From the NCBI GenBank assembly GCA_964580525.1, contig CAZOKN010000001.1, forward strand, positions 62,001 to 126,000: a stretch of DNA of 64,000 nt, in the 5' to 3' direction. Positions 34,065 through 42,806 of this stretch are shown one piece after another. The notes under the pieces are model-generated. The model saw nothing but the letters and a program-made list of their open reading frames with translations. It was not told where the DNA came from and searched no databases. Numbering within the stretch: the stretch's first letter is position 1; every line of letters begins with the position of its first letter. The translations under genes and the position numbers were made by a program. Source of the DNA: CAZOKN01 sp964580525. GTDB taxonomy: Bacteria; Pseudomonadota; Alphaproteobacteria; Rickettsiales; UBA6187.

Positions 34065-35819
34065 ATGTCAAAGTATGACGAGCGATTGAAAGACTTACGC
34101 AAAGAGCTAAAACGCAGGAAAATTGGTTGTTTTGTTGTTCCTTCTAGCGATGAATTCCAGAGTGAATATTGCCCGCCACATTCCCGCCGATTGGAGTGGT
34201 TAACTGGTTTTACGGGTTCTTATGGTGTGGCGATTATAACTCATGATAAGGCTGTTTTGTTCACGGATGGGCGTTATACTTTGCAAGCGGAGAAGCAAGT
34301 TAATACGGCGGATTATCTGGTGTGTAATATTGGTGGAATTAAGCCATGGCAATGGTTGGAATATCACATGCCGCCAAAATCAACATTATTTCTAGATCCA
34401 TTTTTACACAGTAAAAACAATGTAGATAACTATAAAAAACATATCAATGTCGAATTTGTAAATGCTAACCCTATAGATAAAATTTGGCTAAAAAGGCCTA
34501 AAAAACATCTGGCAAAAATTGTTGAACATTCAACAAAATATTCTGGTAGAAGTTACATTAAAAAAATAGAAGAACTATCTGAGAAAATTGAAGTAAATAA
34601 ACTTTCAGCATTTATTTTTACTGCGCCAGATTCTATATGTTGGTTACTCAATATACGTAGTGAAGATGTGCCACATGTGCCATTCGTTTTGTCTTATGCT
34701 ATAGCACACAAAGATGGGCGCATAACTTTATTTTTAGATAAAGGCCGTAAGACTAAAAAGTTGCAAAAATATCTTGGTGACAATGTTGAAATCCTGTCAT
34801 TTGACGACATGGAAAAAGAATTCGAAAAATTGCATAACAAACATGTTGGAATTGATGCTGATAATGCGGCGATCTGGTTTTTCCAGAATTTAAAAGGTTG
34901 CAAAATAACTAACATGCCTGACCCTTGTCAAATGCCTAAGGCTTGCAAAAATAAAATTGAAATAAAAGGTGCTTATGAGGCTCATTTAAAAGATGGTGTT
35001 GCGGTTACAAAATTTTTGCACTGGTTAGATAAAAATGCAAGCAAGGGCAAACTTTCTGAAATTTCGGTGGTAGAAAAATTGCTGGATTTTAGAAAAGAAA
35101 ATCGCAGTTTTATTGAGCCTAGTTTTGATACTATCTCCGGATTTAAGTCCAATGGCGCAATAATTCATTATCGTGCTACTGAAGAAAGTAACAAAAAAAT
35201 TAAAGGGCAGGGGATTTTATTAATTGATTCTGGCGGACAATATAAAAACGGCACAACAGATATAACCCGCACAGTTTCTATCGGCAAACCTACCTCTGAG
35301 CAAAAACGTAATTTTACATTAGTGTTGAAAGGGCATATTGCGTTGGCAAGCGCAATTTTTCCAGAACATACTAGTGGTTCGCAACTAGATATTTTAGCAC
35401 GGCAATATTTATGGAATAACGGGCTCGATTATGACCATGGCACTGGCCACGGTGTTGGTAGTTTTTTGAGTGTGCATGAAGGGCCACAGCGTATCAGCAA
35501 AATGCCAAATTTTATTGGATTACTCCCAGGTATGATAATTTCAAACGAGCCGGGATATTATAAAGAAAACGCGTATGGTATACGCATTGAAAATCTGGTT
35601 GTGGTGATAGAAAAAAATATCAAAGGTGGAAAGAAGTTTTATGGCTTTGATACCCTTACCCGTGCGCCGATTGATTTAAAACTTGTTGATTTTTCTCTAC
35701 TAAATGCCAGTGAAAAAGAATGGCTGCACAATTATCATAAAAAAACCTTGCATGACCTTAGTCCGCATTTAGACGCGGATGTAAAAAAATGGTTTAGTAG
35801 CCGGTTTATTAATAAGTAG
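34065..35819 (+). CDS. pepP: M24-family Xaa-Pro aminopeptidase
   Basis: This enzyme releases N-terminal residues that precede proline. The start is the ATG at 34065 with AGGAG 7 bases upstream. The 584-residue product has two creatinase-like N-terminal domains (about 1-300) and a C-terminal pita-bread metallopeptidase domain. Metal ligands are visible: Asp in 'LLIDSGGQY' and 'NGTTDITRT', His in 'GTGHGVGSFLSVHEGP', Glu in 'ISNEPGYY' and Glu in 'GIRIENLVV'. The length matches the long cytosolic (eukaryotic-like) aminopeptidase P class rather than the 440-residue E. coli form. It is monocistronic and converges on pepF. Confidence 0.9.
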   Translation: MSKYDERLKDLRKELKRRKIGCFVVPSSDEFQSEYCPPHSRRLEWLTGFTGSYGVAIITHDKAVLFTDGRYTLQAEKQVNTADYLVCNIGGIKPWQWLEYHMPPKSTLFLDPFLHSKNNVDNYKKHINVEFVNANPIDKIWLKRPKKHLAKIVEHSTKYSGRSYIKKIEELSEKIEVNKLSAFIFTAPDSICWLLNIRSEDVPHVPFVLSYAIAHKDGRITLFLDKGRKTKKLQKYLGDNVEILSFDDMEKEFEKLHNKHVGIDADNAAIWFFQNLKGCKITNMPDPCQMPKACKNKIEIKGAYEAHLKDGVAVTKFLHWLDKNASKGKLSEISVVEKLLDFRKENRSFIEPSFDTISGFKSNGAIIHYRATEESNKKIKGQGILLIDSGGQYKNGTTDITRTVSIGKPTSEQKRNFTLVLKGHIALASAIFPEHTSGSQLDILARQYLWNNGLDYDHGTGHGVGSFLSVHEGPQRISKMPNFIGLLPGMIISNEPGYYKENAYGIRIENLVVVIEKNIKGGKKFYGFDTLTRAPIDLKLVDFSLLNASEKEWLHNYHKKTLHDLSPHLDADVKKWFSSRFINK

Positions 35820-35824
35820 AGTGT

Positions 35825-37603
35825 TTATTCAATCTCATCAATAAATCCGGAGATTACATTCATACCCTGTTGCCAGAAGTCTGGATTGCCGGCATATAGG
35901 CCAAATGGAGCAAGCAGTTCTTTATGTCTTAGAGTTCCACCAGCTTTCAGCATTTGAAGATATTTTTCCACGAAGCCATCCGGTTGTTTTTGATAAACGC
36001 CATAAAGAGAATTCACCAGACAATCGCCGAACGCATATGCATAAACATAAAAGGGCGAGTGAATGAAATGTGGGATATAAGCCCAATAATATTTATATTC
36101 ATCGTCGAATTTTATGGCTGAGCCAAGAGATTCTGTTTGTACCTGCATCCAGATTTTTCCTATATCATCAACAGATAATTCTCCGGTTTTTCTTTTATCA
36201 TGTACCTGGCGTTCAAATTCGCAGAATGCAACCTGACGCACCACGGTATTGAGCATGTCCTCAATTTTATTAGCAATCATTACCTGGCGTTGCTTTTGAT
36301 CTTTTTCGCGCTTTAGTAAGGCACGGAACGTTAGCTGTTCACCAAAAACCGAAGCTGTTTCTGCTAATGTTAGTGGAGTGTCAGACATTAGAGCTCCTTG
36401 TTCAGAAGATAAAACCTGATGCACACCGTGGCCAAGTTCATGTGCAAGTGTCATCACATCGCGGATTTTCCCTTGATAATTCATTAGGATATAAGGGTGA
36501 ACGCTTGGCACTGTTGGGTGAGAAAATGCTCCGGATTCTTTGCCAGGACGTGCTGGGGCATCAATCCAGTTTTCCATGAAAAAGCGCTTACCGATATTAG
36601 CCATTGCTGGTGAAAAATCATGATATGCTTCTAAAACCAAATCAACAGCATCATCCCAAGATATGATAGCGGTTTTTTCACCTGGCAGTGGAGCATTGCG
36701 ATCCCAGTAATTAAGGTGTTTCTGGCCGAACCATTTTGCTTTTATTTTATAGTAACGGTGTGAAATATTTTCATAATTTCCTTTAACCGTTTTTATCAAT
36801 GAATCTGTAATTTCATCTTCGATAAGATTGCTCAAGTTTCTTGAAGATATTGGCTTTTTAAAGTTACGCCACTTATCGTCAATATCTTTATCTTTAGCTA
36901 AAACATTGGTTATATATGCGAATATTTTTATGTTATCGCCAAAAGTTTTGCCGATGGATTTTGCAGCTTTTTTACGATTTTCCTCTTTGTCCGAAGAAAG
37001 TAGGTTTAGAATTTCTGCACAAGTTAGCATTTTACCATCAAAATCGAAGCGCAAATCTGCTAGTGTTTCATCGAACAATCTATGCCAGCTCTGACGGCTG
37101 GTAATGCTCTTTTCGTGGAATAATTTTTCTACTTCGTCAGCGAGCTGATGTTCTTTCATAATGCGCACATCACGAATCCATGGACGATATTTTTCTAAAT
37201 CAGTAGATTCTTTCAGCTTTTTTTCCAATTCTTTGTCGCTGATTTTGTTTATTTCCAGAGTGAAAAATAAAATATAGCTATATAGATCGTTTATTTTTTC
37301 AGAAATATTTTGATAAAAGGCAGCATTTTCTGCATCTGAAATATTTTCAGCATAAAGTAAATATGAATAACTTGAAACACGGCCTATAACATCCTGAATA
37401 TCTTCATATTCTTTTATTGCTGAAGCCAATATATCGCCATCTAGTTCAGACAATTGGTGTTGAAAAAGCTTCTGCAAACGTCTAACTCTGTCGCCAAGAT
37501 CGTTGAGATCATGCTTTAATTCCTTACAATCCTTTGATTTGTATAAATGAGATAAGTCCCATTTTGGAAGATTTTCTAGCTTTTCTTTGATGGCGGTCGA
37601 CAT
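35825..37603 (-). CDS. pepF: Oligoendopeptidase F (M3 family)
   Basis: PepF is a cytosolic zinc peptidase that cuts short peptides. The 592-residue protein has the thermolysin-like motif 'MTLAHELGHGVHQVLS' (HExxH variant H-E-L-G-H) near residue 390, with the third ligand Glu in 'TLAETASVFGEQL'. The C-terminus has 'YAYAFGDCLVNSLYGVY' typical of the family. Having pepP and pepF side by side suggests peptide scavenging, common in host-dependent bacteria. It is preceded on the minus strand by the rplM-rpsI operon and its terminator. Confidence 0.92.
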   Translation of the reverse strand: MSTAIKEKLENLPKWDLSHLYKSKDCKELKHDLNDLGDRVRRLQKLFQHQLSELDGDILASAIKEYEDIQDVIGRVSSYSYLLYAENISDAENAAFYQNISEKINDLYSYILFFTLEINKISDKELEKKLKESTDLEKYRPWIRDVRIMKEHQLADEVEKLFHEKSITSRQSWHRLFDETLADLRFDFDGKMLTCAEILNLLSSDKEENRKKAAKSIGKTFGDNIKIFAYITNVLAKDKDIDDKWRNFKKPISSRNLSNLIEDEITDSLIKTVKGNYENISHRYYKIKAKWFGQKHLNYWDRNAPLPGEKTAIISWDDAVDLVLEAYHDFSPAMANIGKRFFMENWIDAPARPGKESGAFSHPTVPSVHPYILMNYQGKIRDVMTLAHELGHGVHQVLSSEQGALMSDTPLTLAETASVFGEQLTFRALLKREKDQKQRQVMIANKIEDMLNTVVRQVAFCEFERQVHDKRKTGELSVDDIGKIWMQVQTESLGSAIKFDDEYKYYWAYIPHFIHSPFYVYAYAFGDCLVNSLYGVYQKQPDGFVEKYLQMLKAGGTLRHKELLAPFGLYAGNPDFWQQGMNVISGFIDEIE

Positions 37604-37689
37604 ACATTATCCTAAAATTATTTATTCGTGGGGAGATATAATTTATAGGATTGTCTAATGTAAGTGTAAAGCGGAAGAAGGATTTTATT

Positions 37690-37726
37690 TTGCAATAAAA
37701 AAAGGCGCCCCGAAGAAGCGCCTTTT
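37690..37726 (-). terminator. Rho-independent terminator after rpsI
   Basis: On the minus strand AAAAGGCGC (37726-37718) pairs with GCGCCTTTT (37708-37700), followed by a further T-run. It ends the rplM-rpsI operon 20 bases after the rpsI stop. Confidence 0.88.
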
Positions 37727-37746
37727 GATATATAGTGTAAAGAATC

Positions 37747-38172
37747 CTAACGTTTTGAAAACTGGAAGCTTTTTCTTGCTCCTGGTTTACCAGGTTTCTT
37801 ACGCTCAACAGCACGGCTGTCACGAGTTAAGAAGCCCAAAGTACGTAATTTAGAATGCAAAGTTGGATTGTATTTGTCTATAGCACGAGCTATGCCGAGC
37901 AATATAGCACCAGCTTGACCAGACAAGCCACCACCTTTAACTGTGCAAACTACGTCATAGTGAGATACTGTTTCAGTTTTTTCAAAAACTTGGTTAACAA
38001 CCATACGCAAAACCGGACGACCAAAATACTTAGTTATTTCTTTGCCGTTAATAGTTATTTTTCCAGAACCTTGTTTAAGCCAAACCCTAGCGCTAGCGTC
38101 TTTTCTACGTCCTGTAGCATAAGCGCGGCCAAGAGAATCAAGTACTGGTTTTGTAGTTTCTAGTGTTGTCAT
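37747..38172 (-). CDS. rpsI: 30S ribosomal protein S9
   Basis: S9 contacts the P-site tRNA through its C-terminal tail. The 141-residue protein has 'GRAYATGRRKDASARVWLKQG', 'GGGLSGQAGAILLGIARA' and the basic end 'RKKPGKPGARKSFQFSKR', whose last Arg reaches the P site. It overlaps the rplM stop by 4 bases, the universal rplM-rpsI arrangement. Length and motifs are normal. Confidence 0.97.
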   Translation of the reverse strand: MTTLETTKPVLDSLGRAYATGRRKDASARVWLKQGSGKITINGKEITKYFGRPVLRMVVNQVFEKTETVSHYDVVCTVKGGGLSGQAGAILLGIARAIDKYNPTLHSKLRTLGFLTRDSRAVERKKPGKPGARKSFQFSKR

Positions 38173-38651
38173 GCTGCTTCACTCTCGCTTTTTTTGTTCT
38201 TTCTATTCTTGCTTGCAAAATCATAAACTTCAGGCTTTTGCGCAGCATGAGGATGTTCACTCCCTGCATAGACATGCAATTTCGCCAATTGATCATTAGC
38301 AAGTGCAGCTCTTCTTCTAGCTATCATTCTCTCAACAGCCCTTTCAATCAAACGGGCAGGGAATCTACCTTCAAGTGTCTTGCGAGGGTTAATTTCCTTA
38401 ACTCCACCAGGAAAACCTGTATGCCAGTAGAAAACGTCATTATCGAGTTTTTTACCAGTAAGGTGTACTTTTTCAGCGTTTATGATGATGACATGGTCGC
38501 CACAATCAACGTGAGGAGTGAATTCAGGCTTATGTCTTCCGCGCAGAAGCATCGCAACTTCAGCAGCCAGACGGCCTAATACAACGTCGGTAGCATCGAT
38601 AACGAGCCACTTTCTCTTAATTTCAGCAGGTTTTGCACTATAAGTTTTCAT
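38169..38651 (-). CDS. rplM: 50S ribosomal protein L13
   Basis: L13 is an early-assembling large-subunit protein. The start is the ATG at 38651 ('MKTYSAKPAEIKRKWLVIDA'); nine upstream codons would be unlike the family. The product is 160 residues with 'VLGRLAAEVAMLLRGRHKPEF' and 'LARLHVYAGSEHPHAAQKPEV'-type ending (here 'LAKLHVYAGSEHPHAAQ'). It is the first gene of the rplM-rpsI operon. The promoter must lie in the following 400-bp intergenic region, on the minus strand. Confidence 0.97.
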   Translation of the reverse strand: MKTYSAKPAEIKRKWLVIDATDVVLGRLAAEVAMLLRGRHKPEFTPHVDCGDHVIIINAEKVHLTGKKLDNDVFYWHTGFPGGVKEINPRKTLEGRFPARLIERAVERMIARRRAALANDQLAKLHVYAGSEHPHAAQKPEVYDFASKNRKNKKSESEAA

Positions 38652-39057
38652 TATGTTTTTCCTAAACTTCCTAAACAAAATATGCCCTATTTACGTAAGG
38701 CGAGGCGCATAAATATGCTATAAACCACCCATATGTCAACAGAAAAAGTGTAGATTTTGCGAAAATATGGTATTTTGTTAATACACCTAATCAAAATAGC
38801 CAAAATTAGGTGGATTTAAGGGCGAAATTGTAGACTAATTAATATTAAAATATGATATAGATAGAAGCTTTTATGAAGGGGGTGTTGCTACTAGTGGTAA
38901 TTAAAAAATTAGTAATTGAAGACATGTTTGCTTGACAGATTGAAAAAGTGTATGTATTTTTTAACAAACTCAGACTTTTAGCTATCGTCATGATTGCGTT
39001 GACTAGAGAGATTAAAGGAATAAATAAAATACTAAAGAAATTTTGATAATTGATTTT
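38652..39057. other. Intergenic region between divergent rplM and a hypothetical gene
   Basis: This 406-bp AT-rich region holds a small hairpin (CACCTAAT at 38784-38791, ATTAGGTG at 38805-38812, no T-run) and a near-consensus plus-strand promoter at 38932-38960, listed separately. No RNA gene or further coding region is apparent. Confidence 0.6.
38932..38960 (+). promoter_or_regulatory. Strong sigma-70 promoter upstream of the 39058 gene
   Basis: TTGACA at 38932-38937 and TATTTT at 38955-38960 with an ideal 17-bp spacer and a TG just before the -10 region. The predicted transcript starts near 38967, leaving a leader of about 90 nt before the ATG at 39058. Confidence 0.65.
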
Positions 39058-39501
39058 ATGCCACCTAAATTTGAAAAAGAATCTGATAATACTACAAAAA
39101 AGCCGAGTCTTGCGCAAATTCAGGAAGCAAAAGAATATGCAAAATCTTTGCAAGAAGAACAGAAGAAAAATTCTCTTCCTAAAAAGAAAATTTCGCATGA
39201 AGAAATATTCAAGGGCATACCAGAAGATCTTATGGCCGAATTTCTTGTAGAGATAGCAGAAGTTGGCGTTATAATAAAAGAGACAAAGAGCCACCTGCCG
39301 GAATCATCAACTGGAGAATCAGTAACAGAAAAGCGAAAAGTAGCTGGTGATTGGAAAACCTCTGAGTCTAAAAGGCAAACACAAAGCTGGTTTGAACAAA
39401 CGCCTCCAGATGGAGCTCTTGTGAAAGACAGGTTGTGGGCAACTCCAAAAGGAATAGCGGTTGCAAATCGATTCACTCCTCAAACTCGAAATAGTCGTTA
39501 A
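39058..39501 (+). CDS. Hypothetical Lys/Glu-rich protein (147 aa)
   Basis: I recognise no family. The product starts 'MPPKFEKESDNTTKKPS', has no signal peptide or membrane segment, and is rich in Lys, Glu and Ser. Residues 20-50 look helical or coiled coil. Basic clusters are 'LPKKKIS' (about 40-46) and 'EKRKV' (91-95); Thr-Pro pairs occur at 115-116, 129-130 and 140-141. An ideal promoter sits about 90 bp upstream. The composition resembles the two Lys/Ser/Pro-rich proteins at 61584-63180, and the motif 'QTPPDGA' recalls 'MTPPGAP' there. A secreted effector is possible; this is inference only. Confidence 0.55.
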   Translation: MPPKFEKESDNTTKKPSLAQIQEAKEYAKSLQEEQKKNSLPKKKISHEEIFKGIPEDLMAEFLVEIAEVGVIIKETKSHLPESSTGESVTEKRKVAGDWKTSESKRQTQSWFEQTPPDGALVKDRLWATPKGIAVANRFTPQTRNSR

Positions 39502-39520
39502 AAATATAAAGGACTGATCC

Positions 39521-40597
39521 TCACATTTTGTGTCCAAGTCTTTTAGACTTAGTTTTTAGATATTTTTTATTATGCTCGTTGGAAGGCATAATATGAGGGA
39601 CGCATTCGGCAACGCTGATGCCATATTCCTTAAGTCCGGAAGCTTTTTTAGGATTGTTGGTTAGAAGTTTTATCTTCTTTATTTTTAGTCTTTTAAGAAT
39701 TTCAGCTGCAGGTAAAAATATTCTTTCATCATCGTCAAAACCTAAAGCTTCATTGGCATCAACTGTGTCTAATCCTTGCTCTTTCAAAGCGTAAGTGCGT
39801 AATTTGTTAATAAGTCCAATACCACGGCCTTCCTGCAACATATAAAGTACGATGCCGCCATCATTTTTTGCCATAATCTCTATTGCGGTGTGGAGCTGAT
39901 CGTGACAATCACAAGCTAGCGAATCAAGCAAATCGCCGGTATAGCATGATGAATGCACCCTCACTAAAGGCGTTTTTGCAAGCTTTTTGCCTATTATTAT
40001 GGCGTAATGCTCTTTGCTACCTAAATTAGGGCGATAAGCAACAATTTCAGAGTCTACAGCATTTTTTAGAGATATTTTTGTGCGACAAGATTCATTTAGG
40101 CTGTAGGAAATAGCATCAGCATATTGCTCTATATTTTTGCTGTCTATTTCCAGAAAATTATGATTATGAAAATCTGATGAAATAGCAAAAGTAATCGCTG
40201 AAGGAATTAATTCGGCAATTTTTGCAAGTCTTACAGCATTGGATTGAATATGATTTGCGCCTTCTGTATTATTTAATTTTTTAGATAATATTTCTCCTGT
40301 AACTCCCGATAAAATAGGTATTTTTTTGATTTCTGATTTGCTTATGCTAATAGCTAGGGAGCCCTCAGTATTTTTACTGGCAGTAAAATTCGCTCTTTTA
40401 GATGAAATGACCAGACTGGCTTTTGTTTTGGGCAGATCTTTCATTAGATTTTCAATTATTGCAGTGGAGGCTGTTTCAGGCGATAATGCCAAAATTCTAA
40501 CTCCATCCTCAACTATTATAACAGGAAAGCCTTTTTTGAAGTCATTAGCGACTCTTTCTACCGAAATTATAATCTTGGCTTTTTTGTCTAGCAGCAT
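39521..40597 (-). CDS. ribA: GTP cyclohydrolase II with degenerate RibB-like N-terminal domain
   Basis: RibA opens GTP to the first riboflavin intermediate. The C-terminal ~200 residues are a complete GTP cyclohydrolase II: the zinc site 'SSCYTGDLLDSLACDCHDQL' (three Cys), 'LYMLQEGRGIGLINKLRTYAL' and 'LLTNNPKKASGLKEYGI'. The first ~150 residues resemble 3,4-dihydroxy-2-butanone-4-phosphate synthase in layout but lack its acidic catalytic signature (no D-D-E-x-R-E-N-E-G-D). The domain is probably non-catalytic, as in other alphaproteobacterial RibA proteins. It is convergent with the 39058 gene and divergent from the response-regulator-like gene. Confidence 0.9.
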   Translation of the reverse strand: MLLDKKAKIIISVERVANDFKKGFPVIIVEDGVRILALSPETASTAIIENLMKDLPKTKASLVISSKRANFTASKNTEGSLAISISKSEIKKIPILSGVTGEILSKKLNNTEGANHIQSNAVRLAKIAELIPSAITFAISSDFHNHNFLEIDSKNIEQYADAISYSLNESCRTKISLKNAVDSEIVAYRPNLGSKEHYAIIIGKKLAKTPLVRVHSSCYTGDLLDSLACDCHDQLHTAIEIMAKNDGGIVLYMLQEGRGIGLINKLRTYALKEQGLDTVDANEALGFDDDERIFLPAAEILKRLKIKKIKLLTNNPKKASGLKEYGISVAECVPHIMPSNEHNKKYLKTKSKRLGHKM

Positions 40598-40720
40598 TTT
40601 TATATTCTTTGTAAAATTATGAGAACAATGTGTTATATAAAATAAATTCTTCTTTTACAAATTTTGTTTTTACTTTTTACTGTAATAGCGAATAATCAGA
40701 ACTTATTAAAACTAAAATCG

Positions 40721-41341
40721 GTGGAAAAATTGAGCATAACTATAGCAATTATTGGTGAAAATGAAGGACTGGGAACACTTTTGCTCCAGCATAATGCTTT
40801 GCGCGATAAAATAGAATTGAAACTTTACAAAGAATCTGAGGCTTATCGTAGTGGGCAAAATTTTTATGATGTTACGATTCTTTTGTCCGACGATAAGAAT
40901 GAGATAAAACAAGCTGAATATGCCGACATAGTGATAACTGATGAAAAAAATATGTTCGAAGAAGAGGGAAGGGTTTCTATATGCCGCCCATATCGTTTGC
41001 GAGAGCTATTTTTCTATATCGAAAAATCCCTGGAATTTGCCAAAAAGGGCAAAAAGCTTTTAAATATAGGAGCAATTAAATTTAATTATCCTGATAAATT
41101 GGTTTTGAGTGGTGATAAAGTTATAGAATTGACGGATAAAGAAGCTGAATTGATAAACGTGCTTATAAAAAAATCCCCAGATGTTGTTTCAAAAAATGAT
41201 ATTTTATCTGCTGTTTGGGGATATAATGCCGGAATTGATACCCACACTCTGGAAACTCATATATATCGCCTGAGAAAAAAATTAGATGCTAATATAATTA
41301 TTACAGATAAAGATGGTTATAGGCTAAACAATAATGCCTAG
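40721..41341 (+). CDS. Response-regulator-like protein with degenerate receiver and winged-helix DNA-binding domain
   Basis: The C-terminal ~95 residues are an OmpR/PhoB-type winged helix: 'IELTDKEAELINVLIKKSPDVVSKNDILSAVWG' (read in parts) and the recognition-helix region 'DTHTLETHIYRLRKKL'. The N-terminal ~115 residues have receiver-like length and pattern, but the acidic pocket is gone (GENEGLG), no Asp sits at the phosphorylation position, and the conserved K-P reads R-P ('CRPYRLRELFFYI'). It is therefore probably phosphorylation-independent. The start is uncertain: GTG 40721 or TTG 40730 (with GGTGG in front). No kinase gene is adjacent. The regulated genes are unknown. Confidence 0.78.
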   Translation: MEKLSITIAIIGENEGLGTLLLQHNALRDKIELKLYKESEAYRSGQNFYDVTILLSDDKNEIKQAEYADIVITDEKNMFEEEGRVSICRPYRLRELFFYIEKSLEFAKKGKKLLNIGAIKFNYPDKLVLSGDKVIELTDKEAELINVLIKKSPDVVSKNDILSAVWGYNAGIDTHTLETHIYRLRKKLDANIIITDKDGYRLNNNA

Positions 41342-41446
41342 AAACGACTTGATTTTTAGAGTCATAGGAATATATCTATGCCTAGGGATTCTTAATAAAG
41401 ATATTTTACCCCTCCGCGGGAATTACATAAATTAGAGATTATTTAT

Positions 41447-41944
41447 ATGAAGAACATTTTTGCTTTTTTGGCCATCGCTTTTTGCTTTCTTGTTTCACCT
41501 AAAGATGCGTTTTCGCAGGTTAAAGACAAGGAATATAATGATTGGACAACTTATAGTGCTGATATTGATGATAAAAAAATATGCTATATAGCCAGTGCGC
41601 CAAAAGGCCAAACTGGAAACTATAACAAACGTGACGAGCCTTATTTGTTGGTTAGCAGAGTTAATGCTGAGACTTTTGAAGTTAGCGTCTCTTCTGGCTA
41701 TAATTATAAATTAAATAGCAAGGTTAAAGCTGTAGTTGATACTGAAAAATTTGATATGTTCACAAAGGGTCAGTTGGCCTGGGCATCGGATAGTAAGCAG
41801 GATAAAAAAATGGTAGCATCAATGAAAAAAGGTGGCAGTATAACCATAAGTGGCACATCCCTAAAAGGTACATATTCTGTCGATAAATATTCTTTGACAG
41901 GGTTTGGTGCCGCCTTTGATGCTATGAATGAATTATGCAAATAA
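41447..41944 (+). CDS. Invasion-associated locus B (IalB)-like exported protein
   Basis: The 165-residue product has a signal peptide ('MKNIFAFLAIAFCFLVSPKDAFS') and a beta-rich domain with 'YNDWTTYSAD', 'KKICYIASAPKGQTGNYNKRDEPYLLVS' (read in parts), 'VSSGYNYKLNSKVKAVV' and 'GTYSVDKYSLTGFGAAFDAM'. This pattern matches the IalB family, first described in Bartonella for erythrocyte invasion but common in non-invasive alphaproteobacteria. The name therefore does not prove a virulence role. It probably acts in the periplasm or outer membrane. Its end overlaps the next gene by 10 bases. Confidence 0.8.
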   Translation: MKNIFAFLAIAFCFLVSPKDAFSQVKDKEYNDWTTYSADIDDKKICYIASAPKGQTGNYNKRDEPYLLVSRVNAETFEVSVSSGYNYKLNSKVKAVVDTEKFDMFTKGQLAWASDSKQDKKMVASMKKGGSITISGTSLKGTYSVDKYSLTGFGAAFDAMNELCK

Positions 41945-42702
41945 AAAAATCGAAACCACCATTCGTTTATATAGTTGGTGCTGGTCCTGGTGACCCTTTT
42001 TTATTGACTGTTAAAGCCTATAAACTTCTTACAGAAATTGCTGAAGTTGTTGTTTATGATCGTCTTATACCGGAAGATTTACTAGCCATAATACCAGAGC
42101 GTGTTGAGCGCATTTATGCCGGAAAATCATGCCGCAATCATCACATGACTCAAGACGAAATTAATAAATGCCTTGTTGATGAAGCTAATAAGGGAAAAAT
42201 TGTTATACGCCTAAAAGGTGGAGATCCATTTATATTTGGTCGTGGTGGCGAAGAGGCAATGCATTTGGTGGAAAATAAAATTCCTTTTGAAATTGTTCCT
42301 GGAGTTAATGCTGCTGATGGTTGTTCCGCATATCAAGGCATACCGCTCACTCATCGCGGTATTGCAACCGGGGTACGTTTTGTTACTGGCCACCAGCAAA
42401 AAGGTCAACCTATTGATCTTGATTGGCAAGGTTTAGCTGATCCTAAAACCACAATAGTTTTTTATATGGGTTTGACACATCTTCGCGAAGTTTCAGAAAA
42501 CCTTATAAAGCATGGATTATCAAAGAAAACGCCTGTAGTCGCCATTCAGGAAGGTACTATGAAAACTGAAAAATCATGTTTTTCGACGTTACAAAATATC
42601 GCTAAAGACGTTGAAAAAGCAGGTTTAAAACCACCAACTTTAATAATTGTCGGCGAAGTTGTTGGCCTAGCTAAAAAAATTGGACGTGGAAATCGTAAGT
42701 AG
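41935..42702 (+). CDS. cobA: Uroporphyrinogen-III C-methyltransferase (SUMT)
   Basis: SUMT methylates uroporphyrinogen III twice with SAM to give precorrin-2, the branch to siroheme or cobalamin. The 255-residue protein shows 'VYIVGAGPGDPFLLTVKAYK', 'VVVYDRLI', 'IRLKGGDPFIFGRGGEEA' and 'VPGVNAADGCSAYQGIPLTHRG', all family hallmarks. No CysG oxidase/ferrochelatase domain is fused. No sulfite or nitrite reductase or cobalamin genes are in the window. It overlaps the IalB-like gene by 10 bases. hemB at 59888 supplies the early tetrapyrrole pathway. The distinction cobA versus cysG-type naming is arbitrary here. Confidence 0.9.
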   Translation: MQIKKSKPPFVYIVGAGPGDPFLLTVKAYKLLTEIAEVVVYDRLIPEDLLAIIPERVERIYAGKSCRNHHMTQDEINKCLVDEANKGKIVIRLKGGDPFIFGRGGEEAMHLVENKIPFEIVPGVNAADGCSAYQGIPLTHRGIATGVRFVTGHQQKGQPIDLDWQGLADPKTTIVFYMGLTHLREVSENLIKHGLSKKTPVVAIQEGTMKTEKSCFSTLQNIAKDVEKAGLKPPTLIIVGEVVGLAKKIGRGNRK

Positions 42703-42806
42703 CTAAGTATAAGCACTGGACTTATTTTATATCCAAAGTCTTTATTGAAACCCAAGTAATTCTGCTATAAAACAAATTCGCTATAAATTATAAAACAAAG
42801 GTTCGC

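Noticed and set aside
38784..38812. Hairpin CACCTAAT/ATTAGGTG as a terminator
   Set aside because: No T-run on either strand and no gene ends nearby; too little to call a function.
39521..40597. RibA as a bifunctional RibBA enzyme
   Set aside because: The RibB-like half lacks the acidic catalytic motif, so only GTP cyclohydrolase II activity is supported.
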